NCBI GenBank assembly: GCA_963556695.1
Contig: CAUWAG010000020.1
Coordinates: 2,790,001-2,854,000, forward strand
Direction: 5' to 3'
DNA from: Anthostomella pinea
Taxonomy: Eukaryota > Ascomycota > Sordariomycetes > Xylariales > Xylariaceae
Length of the DNA stretch: 64,000 bases
Both the position numbers and the translations under genes were made by a program. The notes beneath the pieces were generated by a model. The model worked only from the letters and a program-made list of their open reading frames with translations, did not search any database and was not told the DNA's origin. Positions 50,507-61,904 of this stretch are shown here, piece after piece; the stretch's first letter is position 1, and each line of letters opens with the position of its first letter.

Positions 50507-51040
50507 AGAGAATGAAGAGAATGAGCCCTCGAATTAGGTAGATGGGGTTTGCGGACGGCGTTCGCAAGTCCTCGGCCGCCTCAACTTGTCAGGTGAAGCA
50601 AGACAAATTTGAACAGTGGTCCCAGGTCAACGCTCTCCCCGTCTCCCCACCGTGACTGGCGTTGAACCGTGCGCCACGCCGGACCCCATAGTACGTCACG
50701 GCTACTTCTGGGTATGAGGAAAACTCTCGGGTCTCGGATCCCGGTCTATTCTTTTACTATTGGCTCCCATCATTCTTAATATAGTATACCCAGGTTGTGT
50801 AGTAGTGAGGCTCTGCTGCGCGTGATATCAATTAAACCTTTGCCTGAAAGTAGGCGTAGACCTGGCTTCTCCTAATAAGGAAAGCTCGTATAGATCCTGT
50901 CATGTTGGCAGGTCCTCATGGGTATTGTGGATTCCCACGCATGGCCACGGCTTGAACTCCTGTCTTCTCGGGGAGACTGGAGGCGGGCTTCGATGCACTG
51001 AGCTACCCAGGGAGAACATTAGCATATAAAATACTCCGCG
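50507..51040. other. Intergenic edge of the main gene island
   Basis: GC-balanced non-coding sequence that falls abruptly into AT-rich DNA near 51,040. It contains a minus-strand tRNA-like promoter pair listed separately. No gene recognised. Confidence 0.5.
50930..51014 (-). repeat. tRNA-like pol III promoter, probable SINE or tRNA relic
   Basis: On the minus strand TAGCTCAGTGC (51,005-50,995) is a good A box, and GGAGTTCAAGCC (50,960-50,949) a fair B box, with 45 nt between their starts, as in a tRNA gene. I could not fold a proper acceptor or T stem, so it is not called a tRNA. It is probably the head of a degenerate SINE or a tRNA pseudogene. It is unlike the SINE at 16.9 kb in sequence. 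Confidence 0.4.
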
Positions 51041-51960
51041 TGAAATGAGAATACTACATGTGGGTGTCCTATGCTTTCAATGTATCCTAAAATTCGGAAC
51101 GTTATAGATTAAAAAATGAGTATCGTTAAAATGATGAACTTGTCCTTGTTATTTCATGTTTAAAGTATATATGCGTTCGAAAGACGCCGTTCTTTAAGTG
51201 AAGACTTTAAGTCGAAATATTTTATATTTAATTCGTGATATACTGCCTTAATAAACAGAATGTATAGCCTTATATCACTTTCACATACATATATATATAT
51301 AACTTTAAGCTGGTATTAAATAATTAAAAGTACGTTTTTTAACGATAACGCTTTTTAACCACCGTCGTATATATCAACCGTATATATTTTAATAGGTTTA
51401 ATTCGTACTTATCTTAAAAATATACTATAAACATATATAACATTAGTTTAAAAGCGTTATCGTATGATTACGTGATTAACTACGATGATAAAAATACGCC
51501 TTTTAAAGTTGCTATTACCGTTATAACGTCGTATATATTAGAGCATATATTCACTAATAGCTTTAAGCCATGCTTATGAATATATACTTAAATTAATATT
51601 TACGACGTTAATTCAAGACCGTAATAACTGTAAAGCGTACTTTCGTCGTAATTATTAAAAGATGCCGAAGTTTATTACCCTTTATACGATTAAAACATCA
51701 ACCTAATAATAACGACGATAAAAATATTATAACCTTTTCAAGCTAACGTCGCATATATTATCTTATATATTCTTAGGTATCTGGTAGATTAAAACCATTT
51801 AAAAAAAATTAATACATACGGCGTTAAGTTAATAGTATAATCGAACTTAATTAACATAGGTACTACCGGTATAATATATTTGCTCCTTAAATCGTATCGC
51901 TTAATAGGTAAAGGCAAGCTTATGCAGACAAATATAACTATGAAAGGCCAATTCAGATGA
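51041..51960. other. AT-rich gene-free segment
   Basis: Strongly AT-rich sequence separating the two gene islands, with the same look as the left desert. The open frame on the minus strand (52,100-51,789) overlaps its edge and has no recognisable domain. Confidence 0.7.
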
Positions 51961-54578
51961 GCTGTTATGCGTTTGCTTATTTGAATATTATCTAGCATCG
52001 TTAGTTGAAGGCGTCTCAATGGTTGTAACTTCATTAGGTATGTCAATCGGATCCCTCTCCCTTTCGACGTTGATAAAGCTAACGAAGAAGATGCATTCAA
52101 TTCTCGAGGTCAGCATCGAGGCACCCATAGCTCCGGTAGCAAGCTCCATCCTGTGGTTCTTCCTTTCTCTTCTCGCCGTCCTGCTGTATCAATTGCCAGA
52201 TCGGGTCGTCGGAGCAGGGGATATATATAAAGCATGACACTGGCTGTGCAGAGACAGAATTTGTTCGCACAAAAAGAACAAGCCTATTCGTTCTACCACG
52301 TGATCTCGAATGAACACGGAGTTTCGGAAAAGACAGGTCAGGGATTACCAAAGTGCAGAAGATTAAGCCAATTGTCAGACTATTTTAAAACTGCTTAGCC
52401 ATCGCGATTGTAGGCATGATGGACGGCAGCGTTGCGAGCCCTTGGTTTTGCTTCAATGACTCGAACCGAATTTAGAAGTTGGCCCTGGGGTGAAAGCATC
52501 ACTTGAAAAAAATACTGCGGGCATTTGCATTCCTAGTACATGTTTGTCAGTAACCTTCCTTTTATGGGCGCGACGAAATCAATAAGATACTAAGATATAA
52601 ATATATGTCTAGGAATCTATCTCGGTGGGTTATCGATTGATCCTTTTCTCATGGGCTCGTCAAGTGTGACGTGTAGCAATCGCACTATTATTCTATTCTA
52701 TCGACCATTGCCTGTTATGAGTCTACCAGGTACATTGAGCCCTTAGAGGCCTCCGGATGCCCTTCATCGATGAATACAGGTGTATATTTTATGACCGGAA
52801 TAAGCACCTCGAAATAACCATTACCAGTGGGTGATTGGGTTCAAGCTGATTATGAGAGGGCATGTTTGTCAGCAATCTACATATATCAGCGATATTGAAG
52901 ATATCATTGACGAATGCCGGACAGATACTTATGAGTGGCGACTGTAACAGCGGATGCTCCCTGAAACGTATACAGGGGCTCCGCTTCATCGGCACGATCG
53001 GCCACAGTCCTTGACTCATACGCATCACTGAATGAGCTGCGATTCAGGGTGACCAATGTCGAGTGGCTTACAGTCTATCTTCGAAGCGGACAATTGGCAG
53101 ACAACAATTCATTAATAGTCCAGAGTCGGTCAACCCTTTCGGCGGCTCGTGAGTTGAGGGATCACCAGCGATGGCGATGGACGACACGACAGGAAGTAGC
53201 TCACAACAATGAGCTCCGACTTTACGTAGCACAACAGGGATGGGGCGGTGTCAGGATTGGCTCGAAATAATGGCGCAATATGACAAGGTACGGACGGCAA
53301 GGGGTGTTATGGCATGTGCCTCTTATGGCATTTCCCATCTATTATCTGTGCTTAGAAAGCGGGCATTCCATGCGACGTCACAGCGGTTTAGGTATCACAA
53401 TTTTCAGAGCAGGTGATGTCTGCCGGTATGGCGTGCTCGTTCCTTGGGGGCAAAAGGGGGGACAGCCAAGCCGGACTAGGTCTAACGGGGCCACACTTTG
53501 AGCCATTACACGGGCCCAGCGAATCCCTCGAAGTCCCCCCTGTTCTGTCGGCTAGGGCTGACGAAACTTCGACATTAAACCCTGGCGTTCCCGATGGGTG
53601 ACAGGGAACTTATCGGTCCTCTCGGTCCTGACGGTAGATCAATAACTGCAAGAGGGAGACGTGGCTTCAGGGGTCCCACAACACACTGCTAAGAATATAG
53701 AACAGCATAGCAAGTTGAGGCAACTCCGGAACTCTGCTTGTCCCTGTCCCTGGCCCTGATCCTGATGTAACGCTAGCGACTACCCCTGTCCTAGCTAAGG
53801 TACCGTAGCAATCGGCGACAGGTGTGTGCTCCGGAGCCTCATACACGAGTCGGGATCTAACGATAAAGCCCCTGAGCCGCCATGCGATCTACTATTTTGG
53901 GCAGGAATTTTGCAGTCTCTTGCTCGTCTCTGCACGCATCGCGGGTGGCAAGTCGTTGCACTCCAGGAGACTCGAGACTCGGTCACCGAGCCGACTGATC
54001 CCACTACCTGGCTACCTAGATGTCGCTATGTCTGCAGGGTCATGCCGCCCGCCACGAGTTCTGCACATCGAACAGGCAAAACAGACCTAGTTGTACGGGA
54101 AAGGTACATAGGCGGGTCTACTCTCTAGACTTCTAGACAGGTTTCCAGAAGTGCTTGTCAAGATTGGACCCTTGGTCGAATCCCTGGGTTGCCTTCCGCC
54201 GTACCACTTCTGTTGTTCCTTCGCGCGCCACCGCCCCGTATGTGGATGGCAGCCGGATTGTACGGCGGCCGTTGCGGGTCACGACGTCGGTAAAGAGAGC
54301 GGATGGTCGAAGCTACGCAGGCTACGTCAACGGCCCGGACATATCCACTTGGTAGAGGTGACGAACTTTGTGGAACCCCCCGTCGTCACCCAGTAGTCCA
54401 CCATTGCCCGTTGAACGGGACGGGGGTAAGAACGGCACCAGGTAGGAGGTGGAGCTCCCGCCTCCTAGGCGACTGCAAATATATATATGTGTAATTGTCG
54501 TGTCCTTTGACTCCTTTCCCGTCTCGCAAACCTTTCTCTTCTCGATAGCCTTCCATCTTGAGTACACATCAACACAAA
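51961..54578. other. 2.6-kb GC-intermediate region without a confident gene
   Basis: I find no gene that I can support. Frames such as 52,019-52,237 (plus, hydrophobic), 52,351-52,097 (minus) and 53,028-52,789 (minus, with FVNDIFNIADICRLLTNMP) are short, isolated and lack a clear start or splice context. Any of them could be remnants. Confidence 0.45.
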
Positions 54579-56550
54579 ATGCCACTGCCAGTAACGCAAG
54601 CTCTAGCCGCAGGGATAACCCTCGGTACTGGGACGGTTCAGGCAACCACCGTCGGCACTCACTCTGTCCCGCACGCGACGCCCCGAGTCGAGGACCCTTG
54701 GACCAAGCACATGGCAGACGTCGGATACCCTGCGGACCATAAAGTATGCCAGATGGTCGCGAACCAGGCCAATGGCACATGGGCTTACAGCAAAGCTTCC
54801 GACTACTATCTCAGCTGGATGAAGGATCACGGCAACAAGCTAGGTACATTGTGCATGGCCACAGCCCTGGCGTCCTCTGCTGACTTCAAAGACAGACGAC
54901 TGGGTCCAGGGAATACACAAGAATGCGACCGCCGACTCGGGGATCACGCCTTCAGACATTGACTGCACCATCCTACACACGCAGAACTGCCAACCACCTC
55001 ATGATGGCGACTGCGAAAAGTTCAAGCCGGCAGCCTGTACGTTAATCGCGTCTTTCCACCGTGACCACGCGAGAATATTATACTGAAGTTTGAGACGTGA
55101 ACAGTCGACCCGATGCTGACGGAAGTCGTGAATCTCTACGGCATCCTAGAGGTTATGGACATCACCAACATCAAGGAGACACTGCTGACCAACCTCGACC
55201 TCGGCACACTGGTGCGGGACTTTATCCCAGAGAGCATGATACCAACGCTCAAGAAGTATATTAGCATCACAGCAGTACGATCCCAGCTCGGATTCCCTCA
55301 GAAAGTACCTCACGTGCAGAAGATGGCTGACACGGTGGACAGGTCGTCGGGTGGTTGATCTCGGGTATTTTTGGCATTGCCGGCCTGTTGGGGCCTGCCG
55401 GCGTGGCCATCGGAAGCACCGCTCTTGTCGGGTCGCTGACGGCGCTGACTGCGGTCACGGCCGGGGGTGCCTTTGTCTTCAACACGATCGGTGCCATACT
55501 GAGTGAGCTTCCTCCCGCGTCCTCCCGCGTCCTCCCCTGCCCTTTGCGGTCCGGAAGACTGACCTTCCTGTCTCCAGGTATCACGAGCACTGCTCTGACC
55601 GACACCTCACTCGATCCCGGGCAGATGGAGGCACACCTCGGGAATGCCCTCGGGAATTTCTTCGACGCCATGAGCGCGAGAAATGCGGCGCTGACGGCCA
55701 AGATCTTTGGAGGGACGCCCGATCAAGACATCGACCTGATGGAGTTTGTCACGCGCATTGATGATCGCTACAAGAAGTTTGAGAATGCCACGGATTCCGC
55801 GGCCGTCATGTATCTGTATGTGGCCACTCGTCAACAGGTGTTGCGAGAGGAGACCCATGCTAACAGTCAGGCATGCAGACTCCAAAATGGCTGGTTCATG
55901 GAGCAGTCCAATACGGCCGATGTTATCGAGCCCATGTTCGACGCTGGATTTAAGCTGATGGTGCGTCTCCTTCACACTCATCGGGAAAGGGACTTCGACT
56001 GACTCTGATTTTAGAAAGTTGGCTTGATCGGCTACATGTTCAGCGCCCGGCGGTTCTACGTCATGCAATTTGTAAGATACCCCCTTGACCATTCCGCCTC
56101 CAGGACACCCGCTGACCACGATTCAGACGAAGCTCAACCAGACTAGTTGCCAAAATAACTTCGACGGAGCGTCTCGCTTTGTCGATGGCGTGAGTGACCC
56201 TTCCCATCTTCCGTGCCTCCATCGCCCTGTTGCCCGTCTATCTCCTGACCGATCTCTAGGGTTGCTTCGTTTTAAAGATTGGCGACAAGAAAATCGATCA
56301 CAACGACAATGCGGGAACGGAGCTCAAGACGGCCGAGTCCAAGTACAACCTCGTCGTCCCCAACTTCTTCCGCAACGTCCGCGACTGTGACAACAACGCG
56401 GATCTAATGCAACACAAGAACTATACCATGGACAACATGGGGGAAATGGGAAAATGCTTCTTCGGTCTCGACTACCTGCACGTGGAGACCCCTGATGATA
56501 TTTCAATGGTCAACAAGACCATTGCCGACTCCCTGGACCTGGATTACTAG
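54579..56550 (+). CDS. Unrecognised 509-aa protein with Gly-rich hydrophobic segment
   Basis: An intact gene of eight exons: 54,579-54,843, 54,896-55,036, 55,105-55,274, 55,343-55,502, 55,578-55,960, 56,015-56,071, 56,127-56,189 and 56,260-56,550. Introns are 52-75 nt with ordinary GT..AG ends. The frame is continuous, 1,530 nt. The N-terminus (MPLPVTQALAAGITLG) may be a weak signal. Residues about 190-240 are strongly hydrophobic and Gly/Ala-rich: GIFGIAGLLGPAGVAIG, then LVGSLTALTAVTAGGAF. Cys residues on both sides (CTILHTQNC, SCQNNF, CDNNAD, GKCFFG) and sites such as NQT, NYT, NKT suggest an exported or membrane protein. I know no family with certainty. The Gly-x3-Gly-like spacing could let the segment insert in a membrane. 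Function unknown. Confidence 0.75.
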
Positions 56551-57179
56551 GAGAACGCTCGGAGGCGCCGAGTGGCCAGGTAGATCATGAACAAGTAGCT
56601 GCACTCGCAAGCTGATTGATGTCAGGCCTCGTACTTCTCCATTGAGGGAGCTGGGGCGAGGACCCTCCAGGAGATGCCTGGATGGAATTTTCTAGAGTTG
56701 CGCTGGAGCTACGGTAGACCTTTACTGCCAAGTTATCCCCACAGGTTGGCGTTTGATTTCGCAGTATGGTTCCTTACACCGTTTTGGGCGGCTCTCATGT
56801 AGTTTAGACGTTACAAGATTAGAATGTTCAACATTTCCTCACGGACACAAGTCGGAATTCGTAGGTATCATGTTGTTTCTACTAACATGTACCCGCAGAG
56901 GCTATTCTGGTGGCTGACGGCTCATAATCCTTTAGTTCTCACTGGTGCTGCTGGTGACGGAAGCTCCAGACAAGGGTTGAACCCTTCCATGAAGGAGAAG
57001 ACAACGGGGGGGATTCCAGTATGTACTGGTCGAATCTAAGCTATTCGTCGCTGTCAGAGCACAGAGATGGTCGTAGCAAAGCCATCTTGGCTGCCATGAT
57101 CGGATCGGCAGCACGCCAGGTCAAGTTTATTAGCCGTATCCCTCATCGTCGCATGAACTCTTCCGCGGTTTGTTGCCAT
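56551..57179. other. Intergenic between convergent genes
   Basis: 3' ends of the 509-aa gene (plus) and the lectin gene (minus) meet here. Nothing coding recognised. Confidence 0.5.
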
Positions 57180-57836
57180 TTAGAACGGCCCCGCCTCGGT
57201 CTTGTTGCCTTCATGACCAAAGCATCCGAGAGAGCCATTTTGGTTCGAGAGGACGCGGTCTAGTCACCAGACATGAGTGTTTGGTTCTCACGATGGCCAA
57301 CAACGGTGGTGATCATCTGCGATGGGCGACTTACTGAGATCATAGGTGGTCGGGGCAAGCTTGCCATCAGGTTGGTAGCATGTGCAACTGAGGATATAGT
57401 CGACGTTGCTGCCGCGAACGGAGAAGTCCCGGCACGTAGGCCAGTAGTTGCCACTGTAAGGTTGTGTTAGCAATAGCGATGCCAGAACCGCTGCAGAGGT
57501 AGAGGTAGCGTGACTCACGTATCGTAGGGAATTAGGGAGCCACCGTTGTTGATGAGGCAGAGGTTGGTGTCGAACCTACATGGCCACAGGGCGCATCAGC
57601 AACCTGGTCTTGCACCTGTCACGGAGGACAGGTGTCACTTCGCCGTAGCTCAGCACCTACCAGGTCCACTGGTAAGAGAAGTGCGCCCAGTCGTCGTTGT
57701 TGCAATACATGCCGAGAAAGCTGTCGGCCATCAGACCGGTCTGCCACGTGCAGTTGCCGACGAAGCCCTGGGCGCGGGCGTGCTGGCCGAAGCCGAGGGC
57801 CACAAGAACGATGGCGAGAATGCTGCAGGCGAACAT
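57180..57836 (-). CDS. Secreted CVNH-type (cyanovirin-N homology) lectin
   Basis: A small gene that single open frames hide. Exons: 57,836-57,661, 57,575-57,519, 57,453-57,335 and 57,259-57,180, with introns of 85, 56, 65 and 75 nt or so (three in all: 57,660-57,576, 57,518-57,454, 57,334-57,260). Joined length is 432 nt, 143 residues, in frame. It begins with a signal peptide (MFACSILAIVLVALGFGQHARA), then GFVGNCTW, TNLCLINNGGSLIPYD, NYWPTCRDFSVRG, YILSCTCYQPDGK, YDLNRVLSNQNGSLGCFGHE. The NNGGSL..C.(D/N)..V....L.C.C..DG....YDLN.....NGSLGC pattern is that of CVNH domains, which bind sugars. About one domain, with six or so Cys. The role could be glycan binding at the cell surface or in the host interface. 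No lesion seen. Confidence 0.82.
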
Positions 57837-59277
57837 GGCGATTGCGAGGTTAAGGGATGCTGAATGACTGTTACGCTGGTACGAGCAATCGAATCGAGTA
57901 CGGGTTTGTGTCAGAAGGCTGTGCGGTGGCGAGGGTAGAGGCGGCGAAAGCAATGGATGGGCAGAGGTGAGACAGCAGGACCAGGTCGATACATCCGTGG
58001 TCAGCTGAGGAAGTAGTGTTGCTGAAGGGAGGAAAAGAGGGGAAAATGAGGTATTTGCCTGTTTGTGTGTGTGGTGGTTGTCGTGAGTGTGCACAGCAAC
58101 ACAAACGACGTCAAGTTCAAGCTACACCTGTGGGACGCCTTGACCATCCAGCCCTCGAGGTGGCATCAGACTGAATGGCATCGATGCAACTCTCCTGGCC
58201 CAAGCGATAGAAGTGCAGATAGATAGTCGGTGAGGATATATTGCTCGCGATGGTGCCATCCTTTCCTCTCGCCGCGTTCACTACCTCTAAGTAGACTTCG
58301 CCTCGTGTTTCAGGCTATTGTCACATCCACATCACCGTCGTGCCTTCCCTACATCAAATACCTATAACTTAGGTAACTATGCTTCAAGAGATGAGATGAG
58401 TTGGGGAAGGGCCCTGTCACACCGCCACCTGCAGTATCCATCACCAAGACGGGTCCTTCCGACGACCGAATCGACCGACAAGCTTGAGCATGATGGGCGG
58501 TATTGGCGAGCTTCTCTGCTTTGATTGGGCGTACACGTCTTCGAATGATGAGACGAGGGAAAACACCTGTCATGGCGTCTTCGCCGAGTACCACAAACAA
58601 AGCGCGAAACTAGGAATAGGGCTTCGAACATGCAGTGGTCATCGCCTAGTACTTGACGCCTTTATGGATGAAATATGTTCATAGTTGCCTAGTGCTGTGC
58701 AGGATCGAGCACAGAAGAGCAACGAAGCCGCCATGGCCGAGGCATGATTTCGCATCGAGACCTACCAGAGGATGGCCTAACTAGCCAGCCCCCACGCCTC
58801 GCACTGGCTCGATCCAGGTACGGTCTGGGACCGGTGTTTGGATTGAAGAGCTCAACTTTGTAAGAGAGCCAAGTCGGCCAAGGACTTGGGTATTCGGATA
58901 ACCCTGTACTGTATTAAACCGGTTGCGGGAGTCCATGTTCATGCGCCTCCTATTCGGGTGGCGCCCCAGATTATATGCAATCCGCGAATGCACCACGCAT
59001 CGCAACCCCCAGTGGGCTCAAGGCTGGCACGGCCTATGCAAACCCATCACGTCATGTACTGAACACATGCCGTTGTGCTGGCAGCTCGAGGCTTGATCGC
59101 GCCGCCTTTTCATCATACAGATGCAGGCTCTACTGGTCTAGATATGTCCAAAACCCTGGAAGTCTTCGGTGTGAAGCCTCGACGCCTGGTGGCTCGCTGA
59201 TCAGTCGACCGTGTACAGGTCGGCCAGCTGTCTCGACGGACCCAGTCCATTTCCCTAAACTTCTTGCTGCCTTCTCG
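57837..59277. other. Intergenic upstream of lectin, downstream of GT17
   Basis: No gene recognised. The minus-strand frame at 58,094-57,657 includes the lectin start but is only its 5' leader. Pyrimidine-rich sequence (minus strand) at about 57,880-58,090 is likely the leader/promoter of the lectin gene. Confidence 0.5.
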
Positions 59278-60372
59278 TCACGGATAGTCCAGGAAGCCGG
59301 CAGTCGGGCCATCTCTGTCCAACAGATACGAAAACCTGTCCGGCTCCTGGCGCAGAAGTGCAGGGATATCCTTGTTGTTATCCTGCTTCTCGTACTCCTG
59401 TCCCTCGCGGTCCCAGAGATCCTTCCCGTTCCGGACGCGGTCTGCGATACGGTCACGATCGCGGTAGACGTCCTGGTTCAGCCATATGTGCGAGAATGAT
59501 GACAGCTTGGTCAAAACCTCGCCTATGGCTGAGAAGCAGGTCGAACAATGCCAGCCCGCACTCCACAGGTCGCCCTTTTCGAGCCTGATCAACGGCTGGA
59601 TGCCGCCATCGGAATTGCGCAGGTTGACAGGGAGAATGGTTCGCCATCCCTGGTAGTACGTGGCCTGCGGGTGAGCCCACTGGGTGCCTTTGTGCAAGTA
59701 TTGGAAGCTGTAGTAGTAGAAGTGGCTCCTCAGCGTGAGGCGGCGAGGGAAGTTGCAGGCCTTGAGGATCATCATGGTTTCCGGGCGCACAATCTCGTCG
59801 ACGTCGGCCACGATGATGACATCACCGTTGACGGGGGCCAAGGGACCCTTCAAGCGCGGCAGCACCTGGTCGTACATGGCGTTGCGTTGAAGATCCTCCC
59901 AGGCCCAGGACGGATTGGACCGATCGGAATGGAAGCCGTCGGGGATCTCCAGCTCATGGTAGATGATCTTGTCGCGGTAGGCGGCGAACCTGTCCATGTT
60001 GTCGCGGATGACCAGCGGCTTGTCGTGGTTGGTGAAGGTCTTGCGCGACTCGACGATGACGAAGTAGTCGACCTCGCTGTAGCTGCCGTTGAGGCGGATC
60101 TCGAGCCAGTCCAGCTCCGTATTAACCATGATCAAATCGTAGATCTTCCTGTCGGCCATGCCCGGGAACGGCGTCCACCCATGCTGCCGGCACAAGCTCA
60201 ACGCGACGGTGGGGTTGGTCAGGTCCAGCTCGCCGGGCGCGAAGCGATAGACATGATGGACGGAGCGGTCCGTCCAGTTTGGGTTCAGCCACAACAGGAG
60301 CAGCAGCAGCAGAGCGAATGCCAAACTCAAACGAGTGCATCTCCTCCGGTCTAGGCGAAAATGGAGTGCCAT
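59278..60372 (-). CDS. GT17-family glycosyltransferase (GnT-III-like)
   Basis: Single-exon gene, 364 residues. A short basic N-terminus (RLDRRRCTRLS) is followed by one membrane span (LAFALLLLLLLWL), the layout of a type II Golgi enzyme. The luminal part has YDLIMVNTELDWLEIRLN, VDYFVIVESRKTFTNHDKPL, GDVIIVADVDEIVRPE with the metal-binding Asp cluster, and GWHCSTCFSAIGEVLTKLSSFSH. This order matches family 17, whose animal member adds a bisecting GlcNAc to N-glycans (beta-1,4-mannosyl-glycoprotein GlcNAc transferase). In fungi the acceptor is not established, so the exact activity is an inference. It reads intact from the ATG at 60,372 to the stop. Confidence 0.88.
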   Translation of the reverse strand: MALHFRLDRRRCTRLSLAFALLLLLLLWLNPNWTDRSVHHVYRFAPGELDLTNPTVALSLCRQHGWTPFPGMADRKIYDLIMVNTELDWLEIRLNGSYSEVDYFVIVESRKTFTNHDKPLVIRDNMDRFAAYRDKIIYHELEIPDGFHSDRSNPSWAWEDLQRNAMYDQVLPRLKGPLAPVNGDVIIVADVDEIVRPETMMILKACNFPRRLTLRSHFYYYSFQYLHKGTQWAHPQATYYQGWRTILPVNLRNSDGGIQPLIRLEKGDLWSAGWHCSTCFSAIGEVLTKLSSFSHIWLNQDVYRDRDRIADRVRNGKDLWDREGQEYEKQDNNKDIPALLRQEPDRFSYLLDRDGPTAGFLDYP

Positions 60373-60984
60373 GGTTGGTTAAGCCATCTACGACCAAGGA
60401 ACCTTGAAAGGAGGAACCTTAAAAAGGAGAAATGAGGTTAAAATGTAATGGAAGTATGTAAAGAGAGTGTGCTTTCAATGTTTCAATAAACTCAGGTACG
60501 TCCAAGGAAGACAGGCAAGGAACGGACAGCCCAGGATTGAACTCAGGGGAACATAACAAAGACTCGATTCGGAGTGAGACGGATGCTCGGGACATGGACA
60601 TGGAGACTGGAGATTAGCACCGCCACAACACAATCGCCAGCCACATCTCACATCTCACATCTGTCAGTACCGGTGGCCGAGGTGTCGGCCCGATGCCAGC
60701 TGCGGGGATGAATTGCCTTACCCCTATCGCCCGATAGCATTGAACCCCTCTAGCAGTGCAGTTAATAAACCAAACAAGCTACATGTTGAATGGGAGCCGG
60801 AGATAGACACCGGAAGATCTCCAGTGGGGCAGAGACGCACAGGGCATCTGATCCACCAAGAAGACAGATCAATCTCTGCACGCAGATCAAGAACACAATC
60901 AATGGAATCAATGAACATCCGTGTATTCAACACTACACTTCTAGCTACTTCTAGCAACACTACCACCCATTACACTTAATATAA
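60373..60984. other. Upstream region of GT17 and edge of second gene island
   Basis: Non-coding. A short direct repeat (CACATCTCA-CATCTCACATCTG) lies at about 60,643-60,664. Composition falls sharply to AT-rich at about 60,980. Confidence 0.5.
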
Positions 60985-61904
60985 CACGCATTTGCCTTTA
61001 AACTGTTTTTATTATATATATAAAAAATTAAAAGTTTTCGAGCTTATTTACGTTATTAAAAGTTAAAAAGGCTTGTAACGGTAATTAAATAACAAAATAT
61101 ATAATAAAATATATTTAATAAGCGATCTTTTAACCGTTAACGTTTTGAATATTTTCTTATTACTTTAATATCGAGTTAAAGTCCGCTTTTAAAGTTTTTA
61201 AGCTTAAAATACTTTAAGTATAACTTAAAACTACCTTATTATCTATTTATTTTATATTTTTAATAAGTGTATTACAAGGTTTAAAACGGTCGTTAGTCGA
61301 TTATTAATTAACTTAATTTTAGGTTAAGTTTTATAGCGACTTTAAAGTTTATAATTATTAGACGTATCGCGACTTTAATAGTTTTTAACTATCCGTTATC
61401 TCGTACCTTTTTCGCGCCGTTAGTAACGATTATTATAAACTATAAATATATTTAAGGTAATTTTATACGTTTATTTACGTTTTTAAATATTTTATATTAA
61501 ATAAAGCGATAAGAAAAGCTTTTTAATTTGTCTTTTAAGGGTTTTAACGGCATATATAAACATTTAACGGCTTTAACGACATATATAAATAGTAACAAAA
61601 AAGCATCTTTTGATTTTTAATATTGTGCTTTTTTCGATTAAGGCCTAAAAGTTTTTTAATGAAAATATACGTGGTTTATAATATATATTTTAGCCTAATT
61701 TATAGAAGATTTAATTTAATTAGAATTATAAAAAGACTTTAAAGTTTATTCAACTTATTAACCTTTTTACAGTTATTATTATATTTTTTAAAAGCCGTAA
61801 TTATCATTATTATCTTATTAAAAGATAAAGTTATAATAGCCAACGTGCTTTTTAATATTTTTAAACATTTATTAATATAATTAATAATATAATGTTTTAG
61901 GATA
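60985..61904. other. AT-rich gene-free segment
   Basis: Like the other AT-rich blocks: TA-rich, no usable reading frame, joins the Fot1-like element at its left terminal repeat. Confidence 0.7.

Noticed and set aside
59548..60354. 268-codon plus-strand frame
   Set aside because: Antisense of the GT17 gene, whose motifs are clear on the minus strand.
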